Part shown: positions 5,624-11,632 of the stretch, in pieces | Layout of the letters: each line of letters starts with the position of its first letter | How positions within the stretch are numbered: position 1 is the first letter of the stretch | Origin: Gammaproteobacteria bacterium | GTDB taxonomy: Bacteria; Pseudomonadota; Gammaproteobacteria; PS1; Pseudothioglobaceae | Assembly (NCBI GenBank): GCA_024280535.1 | Contig: JAJRPY010000057.1 | Coordinates: 1 to 11,632 of the forward strand | Length of the DNA: 11,632 nt | Reading direction: 5' to 3' | Made by a program: the position numbers and the translations under genes | Notes under the pieces: generated by a model | Databases searched by the model: none | The model's input: the letters and a program-made list of their open reading frames with translations, nothing else | Told to the model about the DNA's origin: nothing

Positions 5624-7135
5624 TTGGCTAAACAATTATTGTTGTCTATTTTTTTATTGTTGGGTACTTATAATAGCCAAAATAAGATTGACTTGTCGCA
5701 GGTTAAGCAATATTCAGTATCACCAAAACCAGAGAAAGATTTGTGGCGTTATATTGTCAATCGATCAACTTTAAGCGCATCAAATGACGAGTATTTGCAT
5801 GAGTATATTGATTGGTTTAGGCAGCATCCTGATTATTTAACCCGCATTACTAGGCGAGCCAAGCCGTATTTGTATTTGGTTACTCAAGAGGTTGAACGCG
5901 CAGGGTTGCCATTAGAAATTGCATTGTTGCCTGTGGTTGAATCGGACTATTATCCTTTTTCTTATTCGCACGGCACCGCATCAGGTTTGTGGCAATTTAT
6001 CCCTTCCACCGGAAAACTTTACGGGCTAAAGGAAAGCTGGTGGTATGACGGTCGTCGAGATGTATTGGCATCGACCAAGGCGGCGGTTAAATATTTGCAA
6101 AATTTGCAAATATTGTTTAAAGGTGATTGGCTGCTGGCGATTGCGGCTTATAATTCGGGCCCTGGTCGTGTGCAAAAGGCGATTAAGGCAAATAAGGATC
6201 AGGGTAAGCCGACCGATTTTTGGCATCTTCAATTGCCTAAAGAAACCAAAGATTATGTGCCAAAATTATTAGCAGTGACTGAATTAATTCGATATCCAGA
6301 AAAATACGGGCAAACGATTACTCGGGTGATTAATCAGCCTGCTGTGCAATCAATTGAGCTCACTAGTCAGTTTGACATTGCCCTAATTGCGCAGTGGTCT
6401 GAGCTGGAAATAGAGGCGTTGTATGCACTCAATCCAGGGTTAAAGCGCTGGGCAACCCCAAGTGAAGGCACTTATACATTGCTTTTACCTAATGATAATA
6501 TGGCGTTATTTAAGCAGGCAATGCAAAATAATCCGAATGTTGAGAAATTTAAGTGGGTTCGCTATCAGGTTAAATCTGGGGATAATTTGAGCTCAATTGC
6601 GCAAAAACATAAAACTATGACCAGTCAAATAACCCAGATTAATAATCTTGATGGTCAGTTGATTAAAACGGGTGATTATTTAATTGTGCCTAGTATGCAA
6701 AAGTCTGGCGACTATCCATGGTCTAAATCTCAGCGTAAACAAGCAGAGTTAAACCGTAAAGTTATACATACAGTGGTGGCGGGTGATAATTTGTGGCGTA
6801 TTGCTAAAAAATATCAAGTAAGTGTTAATAATATGATTAAATGGAATTATTTAAAGCATCCAAAATTGTTAAAAATCGGCAAGCAGCTGATTATATGGCA
6901 GCCTCAATTGATGACAGTTAGGAAAGATTTATCATTAGCAATGACGACGGGAATTAATATTGACAGAAAAGTCTTTTATCAGGTTAAAAGTGGCGATAAT
7001 TTGTCTGTAATTGCAGCGAAGTTTGATGTGACTGTTTTGCAAATTAAGCAATGGAATCAATTGAAGGATAAGCCATTACAGCCCGGACAAAAACTAACCG
7101 TTATGGTTAATATAATGAATACAAATATGAAATAA
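5624..7135 (+). CDS. mltD: Membrane-bound lytic murein transglycosylase D, three LysM domains
   Basis: Cleaves the MurNAc-GlcNAc bond of peptidoglycan to 1,6-anhydro ends, on the periplasmic side. Residues 2-15 (AKQLLLSIFLLLGT) form a short signal or anchor. There is no Cys lipobox, unlike E. coli MltD, so it may not be lipidated. The SLT domain spans about 85-185 with catalytic Glu106 in PVVESDYYPF, then GLWQFIP (121-127) and AYNSGPGRV (175-183). A linker domain follows (about 245-300), then LysM repeats at about 312-356, 381-425 and 450-494, each opening with a (S/A)GDNL turn, for binding glycan. The start is TTG, 2 bp after the bolA stop; no ATG is available before the hydrophobic segment. 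The next gene starts 2 bp after its stop, so this is one operon. Full length at 503 residues. Confidence 0.93.
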   Translation: MAKQLLLSIFLLLGTYNSQNKIDLSQVKQYSVSPKPEKDLWRYIVNRSTLSASNDEYLHEYIDWFRQHPDYLTRITRRAKPYLYLVTQEVERAGLPLEIALLPVVESDYYPFSYSHGTASGLWQFIPSTGKLYGLKESWWYDGRRDVLASTKAAVKYLQNLQILFKGDWLLAIAAYNSGPGRVQKAIKANKDQGKPTDFWHLQLPKETKDYVPKLLAVTELIRYPEKYGQTITRVINQPAVQSIELTSQFDIALIAQWSELEIEALYALNPGLKRWATPSEGTYTLLLPNDNMALFKQAMQNNPNVEKFKWVRYQVKSGDNLSSIAQKHKTMTSQITQINNLDGQLIKTGDYLIVPSMQKSGDYPWSKSQRKQAELNRKVIHTVVAGDNLWRIAKKYQVSVNNMIKWNYLKHPKLLKIGKQLIIWQPQLMTVRKDLSLAMTTGINIDRKVFYQVKSGDNLSVIAAKFDVTVLQIKQWNQLKDKPLQPGQKLTVMVNIMNTNMK

Positions 7136-7137
7136 AT

Positions 7138-7830
7138 ATGATGAATATACTGCCTATTAATAAAATAATTTTAGCGAGTTTTGCATTTGCTTTGACCCAT
7201 TGGAAAAAGATGCTTGAAATTTCAATTCTTCCTGTGTTGGTGTCATTGCCACTATTGTCTATTTTGCCACAGATATTTGAATTGATGGAAGTGGTGCTTC
7301 AAGGTGATCAGTTGACTGATGTTGTATTGCCGGATAATATGCTGCTTTATTTGGGGTTGTTTACGTATGGTTACCTGAGTTTATCCATTAATTTGTATCG
7401 TTTAGTGATGATGGGTGAGCAAAGTGTTTCTATTAAGGCACTGGTTCTTAATCTTAGGCAGATAGGTCAATTTATTGGCTTGGCGTTGGTGATTGGCATC
7501 ATAACAATACTTCCAGCTGCGTTAAGCAAGATTGACTTTTTACAATTGGTTGCTTATTTCTTAATCATCCCAATTACCTTAAATTTTATCAATATTGCTA
7601 TTCGCCAGCCCTTGCAATATAAATGGCATTTAAATTTTGTTACGCAGGCTAATTTGTTTTTATTGCAAGTTATTATTCCGACTTTAATTAGCATCATTGC
7701 GCTATTTATAGTGGGTGCTGTTGGCTTGCCTGATTTTTTTGTATGGGGGGTTAAAGTGATTGTGTTTTATTGGAGTTCGGTGAATTTGGCCATGTGCTAT
7801 CAATTAATTGTCGCTAATACTTCAGCGTAA
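7138..7830 (+). CDS. Integral membrane protein of unknown function
   Basis: Not recognised. The 230-residue product is very hydrophobic, with about six likely membrane helices (roughly residues 25-46, 68-88, 108-130, 132-152, 168-196 and 200-224) and short polar loops (QGDQLTDVVLPDN, RQPLQYKWHL). It lacks a signal peptide, catalytic motifs and known transporter signatures. Two ATGs stand in tandem (7138, 7141), and the first lies 2 bp after the mltD stop, so it is probably co-translated with MltD and may act at the same membrane. Its last 17 bp overlap the 3' end of ftsQ on the other strand, with no terminator between. Codon use looks like its operon neighbours. Confidence is in the gene, not its role. 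Confidence 0.82.
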   Translation: MMNILPINKIILASFAFALTHWKKMLEISILPVLVSLPLLSILPQIFELMEVVLQGDQLTDVVLPDNMLLYLGLFTYGYLSLSINLYRLVMMGEQSVSIKALVLNLRQIGQFIGLALVIGIITILPAALSKIDFLQLVAYFLIIPITLNFINIAIRQPLQYKWHLNFVTQANLFLLQVIIPTLISIIALFIVGAVGLPDFFVWGVKVIVFYWSSVNLAMCYQLIVANTSA

Positions 7831-8590
7831 ATCCTTTGGAGTAGCGCATATCGTAAGTGGCTTTATTGAGTTTTCTGAGGGGAATTTTCTTTCTTAATTT
7901 GGCATAAATTTTAATAAAATCTTTTAGGCGCTGCTGCTGCTGATTGTAGCCTAGTATAACGGTGATATTAGGTTTGATGATTAAGCGTTCAATGTTGCTT
8001 TGTATCAACTTTGTGATGTGCATTTTGGTTAAAATTTGCTGATAGGTTTGATAGTGCTCAAGCAGAGAATTATTATTGTTTTCATCATACGCAGAATACA
8101 GTTTAATAGCGTCGTTTGACCCCTCCTGCTGGTGATAAAACAAGTTTTTTGGGGTGATAATGACCCCTGTGGTGGTGACATATCCTTGGCAATGATTGGC
8201 TGATTGATCTTGCTCACAGGCGATATTTTGCCAATGGGTAGCAATTTCATGAGTGGTAATATTAATATCGATAGTGTCTAATAACAAGCGCTTCACTTGT
8301 GCTTCTTTTACCCAAGGATGGCGTTCTAATTCATGTTTGATGGCGTGCAAATCCAGCTGATGAAGTTCAGCAACCAGTGGTTTAATGCTGTTTTCTAAAC
8401 GGGGTCTATCGACCAAATAAGTACGATCAATGTGCCAATTAACAGAGACTTTTAATAGTTCGCTAGGATTGTATTGATAGATATTCCAGCCAATGGTTGA
8501 AAATAGCGCAAGCAATAACAAAGGCTTAATCCAGCGTTTTAGGTGCTGGGTAATGGGCAGTTTTCGTTTGTTTTTTTTTCTAAACCTCAT
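7814..8590 (-). CDS. ftsQ: Cell division protein FtsQ
   Basis: A bitopic inner-membrane divisome protein that recruits FtsL/FtsB and later septal synthases. The 258 residues show a basic cytoplasmic tail (MRFRKKNKRK), one membrane helix (about 22-36), a POTRA domain (about 47-116, including HPWVKEAQVKR) and a C-terminal beta domain ending KATYDMRYSKGFTLKY, which matches the usual D-x-R-Y-x-x-G-F ending. Sequence outside these parts is divergent, as is normal for FtsQ. Position supports the call: directly after murB and ddl, with the start overlapping the ddl stop by 11 bp. Codons 4-7 contain an A9 run (8571-8579), a potential slippage site. ftsA and ftsZ do not follow; the gene ends against a convergent gene. 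Confidence 0.9.
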   Translation of the reverse strand: MRFRKKNKRKLPITQHLKRWIKPLLLLALFSTIGWNIYQYNPSELLKVSVNWHIDRTYLVDRPRLENSIKPLVAELHQLDLHAIKHELERHPWVKEAQVKRLLLDTIDINITTHEIATHWQNIACEQDQSANHCQGYVTTTGVIITPKNLFYHQQEGSNDAIKLYSAYDENNNNSLLEHYQTYQQILTKMHITKLIQSNIERLIIKPNITVILGYNQQQQRLKDFIKIYAKLRKKIPLRKLNKATYDMRYSKGFTLKY

Positions 8591-9464
8591 TAATAATGCG
8601 CTTTGTTAGTTGATTAAAACATAGCCCTTCAGCCTTGGCCGCTATGGGTACGAGAGAATGAGAAGTCATGCCGGGTACGGTGTTGATTTCTAGCAAATAC
8701 GGCTGATTTTTTTCATCTATAATAAAATCAATACGCCCCCAGCCGCGTGCGCCAATCGCATTAAAAGCCTTAAGTGCTATTTGCTGTAAGTGCAATTCTT
8801 GCTGCTCATTCAGACCGCAGGGGCAAAAATATTGAGTGTTGGCAGAGCGATATTTGGCAGTATAACTATAAAAACTTTGATCACTCACGATGATTTTAAC
8901 AACAGGCAGTGGCTTGTTGCCCAAAATGGCCACGGTGTATTCATTGCCCGCTATCCACTGCTCAATCAAAACTTGATCATCATATTTCCAGGCCAATGCC
9001 AATGCCTTATCTAAGTCTGATATTTTCTCGACCTTGCTAATGCCGATACTAGAGCCTTCACAAACAGGTTTTACTGCCCAAGGTAGAGCAAAGTGTATGT
9101 CAGCTAGGGCGCTGGTTCGTTCAACCAAGATAGAGTCCGCTAACGGTAACCCTGATTGTTGCCAAATTTGCTTGCTTAGATGCTTGTTCATACTATTGGC
9201 ACTTGATTCAGCGTCAGACCCTGTGTGGGCAATGCCGCGTTTTTCAAGTTGTTGCTGGATGTAGCCATCTTCGCCGCCACGACCATGCAAAATGATAAAG
9301 GCCAAATCAAATTTTTTACTCCAAAGTTCGGACAAATTATCACCTTGCCAGTCAAATGCAAAGCAGGCAATATTTTGTCGGATTAGAGATTGGTAAACCG
9401 CTTTGCCACTCTCCAAAGAGACATCTCGTTCCGCAGAATTACCGCCCATTAAGATAGCAATCAT
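8580..9464 (-). CDS. ddl: D-alanine--D-alanine ligase
   Basis: ATP-grasp enzyme joining two D-alanines for the peptidoglycan stem peptide, in the cytoplasm. All key parts are present in 294 residues, slightly shorter than E. coli DdlB (306): GGNSAERDVSLESG (7-20) with the N-terminal catalytic Glu12 and S16, HGRGGEDG (60-67), the ATP-binding loop EGSSIGIS (136-143), YSYTAKY (199-205) of the omega loop, GRIDF (243-247, Arg244 for the transition state), and LEINTVPGMTSHS (258-270) with metal-binding Glu259 and Asn261. A Tyr rather than Phe in the omega loop fits D-Ala-D-Ala rather than D-Ala-D-lactate specificity. The start overlaps the murB stop as ATGA and the end overlaps the ftsQ start, so this is a tight operon. 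As the dcw-linked copy it corresponds to ddlB. Confidence 0.96.
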   Translation of the reverse strand: MIAILMGGNSAERDVSLESGKAVYQSLIRQNIACFAFDWQGDNLSELWSKKFDLAFIILHGRGGEDGYIQQQLEKRGIAHTGSDAESSANSMNKHLSKQIWQQSGLPLADSILVERTSALADIHFALPWAVKPVCEGSSIGISKVEKISDLDKALALAWKYDDQVLIEQWIAGNEYTVAILGNKPLPVVKIIVSDQSFYSYTAKYRSANTQYFCPCGLNEQQELHLQQIALKAFNAIGARGWGRIDFIIDEKNQPYLLEINTVPGMTSHSLVPIAAKAEGLCFNQLTKRIINEV

Positions 9465-10294
9465 ATTATTTTAAGCTCGGTTTCTAAGTCAATATTGGCC
9501 GTTAATTTTACAGTTTGTTGGATGTGTAAAATTAAATTTTCAATATCATCAGCGCTGGCTTGGTTGGTATTAATAATAAAATTAGCATGCTTGGTAGAGA
9601 TGCAAGCACCACCAATGCAAACGCCTTTAAGCCCTGCTTGTTCGATTAATTGAGCCGCATAATGACCGGTTGGATTTTTAAACACACTGCCACAACTAGG
9701 CAAGCCGATGGGTTGAGTGGCATTTCTTTTGTTTAATAAATCTTGAATGAGTTGGTTTGAGTGAGGATTGTTAAAGTTTAGCGTTGCTGAAACAAAACAT
9801 TCGCCTGTATGATGGGGTGTTACTTTTCGATACTCAATATCAAAATCTTCGACTTGGCGCTGGTGTATTGTGCCTGAATTATCGAGGGTGGTTACCTGCT
9901 TAACAAATGACCAAAATTCAGCGCCAAAAGCACCCGCATTCATTGCCAAAGCGCCACCAACCGTGCCTGGAATAGCGCTTAAAAATTCGCCACCATAAAG
10001 ATTATTGGCCAATAAAAATCGAGATAATTTTGCCAAGGTTGCCCCTGAATCTACTGTAATTTTAGTTTTATCAAGGTGAATAGATTTAAGCAATGTGAGT
10101 TTAATAACTACCCCTTTAAAGCCCTGATCGCGAATTAATAAGTTGCTGCCTAAGCCTATAAACAAGAGGGGCTGAGTGGTGTGTTTGAGAAAATCAACCA
10201 ACGCAGTAACGCTTTCAGGTGTGTAAAAATCTTGTGCCAAGCCGCCAGCTCGTAAAGAACAATGTGAGGCCATGGGTTCGTTGTGCTTTAACAT
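9461..10294 (-). CDS. murB: UDP-N-acetylenolpyruvoylglucosamine reductase
   Basis: FAD enzyme reducing UDP-GlcNAc-enolpyruvate to UDP-MurNAc with NADPH, in the cytoplasm. FAD-binding motifs are IGLGSNLLIRD (46-56) and IPGTVGGALAMNAGAFG (108-124). The active site shows EYRK (154-157, catalytic Arg156), SCGSVFKNP (200-208) with the proton-donor Ser203, and a C-terminal Glu in LETEL (probably Glu273). At 277 residues it is shorter than E. coli MurB (342) and looks like the compact type II form with GSVFKNP instead of GSFFKNP. The residues after YR (KVTP) differ from the common YR-x-S, a small oddity. The ATG lies 9 bp after the murC stop with no evident Shine-Dalgarno, so translation probably depends on coupling. 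Confidence 0.96.
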   Translation of the reverse strand: MLKHNEPMASHCSLRAGGLAQDFYTPESVTALVDFLKHTTQPLLFIGLGSNLLIRDQGFKGVVIKLTLLKSIHLDKTKITVDSGATLAKLSRFLLANNLYGGEFLSAIPGTVGGALAMNAGAFGAEFWSFVKQVTTLDNSGTIHQRQVEDFDIEYRKVTPHHTGECFVSATLNFNNPHSNQLIQDLLNKRNATQPIGLPSCGSVFKNPTGHYAAQLIEQAGLKGVCIGGACISTKHANFIINTNQASADDIENLILHIQQTVKLTANIDLETELKII

Positions 10295-10303
10295 GATGGA
10301 TTA

Positions 10304-11632
10304 TTAACAATAGTGTGCTTTTAATAAATCTGGCAGGGCGTGAATGTCGCCTGCGCCTAAGGTTAAGAGTACGTCATTGTCGCTGATTAAATTGGGTAAT
10401 ACGCTTAATACTTCTTGCGTATTTTTAATAACCACTGGATTTAGGGTGGATCTTTTTCTAATGGCTTCTGCCAAAGTTGAGCTGCTGATTTTGGCAATGG
10501 GTTGTTCGCTAGCAGGGTAAATATCTAATAAAATTAGCCCATCTGCTGTTGATAGCGCTCGAGCAAAGTCATCAAAAAGATCACGTGTTCGTGAATAGCG
10601 ATGTGGCTGAAAAATCACTACCAAGCGTTTATTAGGATAAGTGTTTCTAAGTGAGTCAAAAATAGCGCTAACCTCAACGGGGTGATGCCCGTAATCATCA
10701 AATAGCTCAACAGATTGTTGGTTAATGGTTAATTTTTGGTGATAATTAAGCCTTCTAGCAACGCCTGAAAATTCATTCAGCGCTGATTGAATGACCTTAA
10801 CCTCAATACCCAGTTCACAGCAAATACCAATAGCAGCCAGTGTATTGAGAATATTATGCCGACCAATGAGGTTTAACTGGACTGGGAAGGGCTGGTTATA
10901 AGTAGTTTGAGGGTGCGAGCAAATAACCTCAAAATGCATTTGCATACCCACTTGCTTAATGTTAGTGGCGCGTATATCAGCGCCTGCATTAAAGCCATAA
11001 CTAATAATAGGACGGTGAATATCAGCCACAATGTCCTGCACTCCAGCATCATCCGTACAAAGAATACAGGCGCCATAAAAAGGCAGATTGGAGGTAAAAC
11101 TAACAAAGGCATTTTTTAATTGCTGATAATCATTGTTATAAGTGGACATATGGTCTTCATCAACGTTGGTGATTACGCTCAGCATGGGCTGTAAGTATAA
11201 AAAAGAGGCATCCGATTCGTCCGCTTCGGCGACCAGATAATCGCTTTCGCCCAGTTTTGCATTGATGCCGCTTGAATTTAAAATGCCACCAATAATATAG
11301 GTCGGGTCCAGTTCTGCCTGATTAAGAATATGGGTAATAATACTGGTAGTCGTGGTTTTTCCATGGGTTCCGGCTACTGCAATACCAAACCTAAAGCGCA
11401 TAATTTCTGCCAGCATTTCGGCTCTAGGGACAATGGGCAGGTGTAATTTTTTGGCTTGAATGAGTTCAACATTAAGTTCATCAATAGCACTCGAAACAAC
11501 CACTGCTTGAGCTTGATTGACATTATCCTGATGGTGCTGGTGGCTGATTTGGCAGCCCATTTTGGAGAGTCTGTTGGTGATGCTATTTTGATTAACATCT
11601 GAGCCAGAAATTTGATAGCCTAAATTGTGTAG
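10304..11632 (-). CDS. murC: UDP-N-acetylmuramate--L-alanine ligase, 5' end outside window
   Basis: Mur ligase adding L-alanine to UDP-MurNAc with ATP, in the cytoplasm. The frame is open to the right edge: the 24 codons before the first ATG (11560) read LHNLGYQISGSDVNQNS and so on, which is genuine MurC sequence, so that ATG is internal. 442 residues are visible; roughly 20-40, including the Rossmann GIGG-x-GM motif, lie beyond the window. Visible marks are AGTHGKTTTT (P-loop, visible residues 87-96), EADESDASFL, TNVDEDHMSTY, GRHNILNTLAA, DDYGHHPVEV, FQPHRYSRTRDLFDDF and LDIYPASE. It is the first of four tightly packed genes (murC, murB, ddl, ftsQ) here. The promoter is not in the window. 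Confidence 0.97.
   Translation of the reverse strand, partial: LHNLGYQISGSDVNQNSITNRLSKMGCQISHQHHQDNVNQAQAVVVSSAIDELNVELIQAKKLHLPIVPRAEMLAEIMRFRFGIAVAGTHGKTTTTSIITHILNQAELDPTYIIGGILNSSGINAKLGESDYLVAEADESDASFLYLQPMLSVITNVDEDHMSTYNNDYQQLKNAFVSFTSNLPFYGACILCTDDAGVQDIVADIHRPIISYGFNAGADIRATNIKQVGMQMHFEVICSHPQTTYNQPFPVQLNLIGRHNILNTLAAIGICCELGIEVKVIQSALNEFSGVARRLNYHQKLTINQQSVELFDDYGHHPVEVSAIFDSLRNTYPNKRLVVIFQPHRYSRTRDLFDDFARALSTADGLILLDIYPASEQPIAKISSSTLAEAIRKRSTLNPVVIKNTQEVLSVLPNLISDNDVLLTLGAGDIHALPDLLKAHYC

Noticed and set aside
11374..11598. Alternative ORFs around the start of the murC fragment
   Set aside because: The murC frame is open and conserved to the window edge, so the others are shadows.
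1..11632. tRNA, rRNA, CRISPR array, insertion-sequence ends, integrase gene
   Set aside because: No cloverleaf or rRNA-like stretch, no regular repeat-spacer pattern, no transposase with paired terminal repeats, and no tyrosine recombinase catalytic domain were seen. The Rpn family was once called transposase, but no element ends flank it.

Overview
The window is AT-rich bacterial DNA, and its conserved genes are gammaproteobacterial in character: murC-murB-ddl-ftsQ order, MltD, BolA and MiaA. The low GC, long homopolymer runs and gene content suggest a sulfur-oxidiser/symbiont-type lineage (Thioglobaceae/SUP05-like). That placement is my inference, not something I could test.

Layout. (1) Positions 1-3290 look like an accessory stretch. 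A minus-strand MFS transporter is broken by a one-base frameshift in an A7 run and runs off the left edge. Next is a plus-strand ORF (1299-2144) that appears to be two integron gene cassettes fused in frame: an attC-like recombination site (1807-1863) is translated in its middle, and a second attC-like site (2167-2251) follows its stop. Both sites start with the same 15 bases, exactly 360 bp apart. Facing them is an Rpn-family PD-(D/E)XK nuclease gene on the minus strand with an in-frame 12-bp tandem repeat. No integrase gene is visible, so the sites would be a cluster of attC sites lacking an integrase, or the edge of a larger array. (2) Positions 3292-4212 carry miaA (tRNA modification) on the minus strand with a GTG start. 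It is driven from a compact divergent promoter region. (3) Positions 4294-7830 hold a tight plus-strand operon: a [2Fe-2S]/flavin oxidoreductase, a BolA protein, an MltD-type lytic transglycosylase with three LysM domains, and an unrecognised integral membrane protein. (4) Positions 7814-11632 hold a tight minus-strand segment of the division/cell-wall (dcw) cluster, transcribed as murC (5' end cut off), murB, ddl, ftsQ.

How the genes fit together. MurC, MurB and Ddl are consecutive steps toward UDP-MurNAc-pentapeptide, and FtsQ belongs to the divisome. The facing operon adds a murein hydrolase and Fe-S/redox proteins. The usual ftsA-ftsZ do not follow ftsQ here: its 3' end overlaps the convergent membrane-protein gene by 17 bp. 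hfq, often downstream of miaA in gammaproteobacteria, is also not there; the accessory stretch occupies that place.

The most unusual observation is the pair of attC-like sites and the ORF reading through one of them. No tRNA, rRNA, CRISPR array or insertion-sequence ends were seen.
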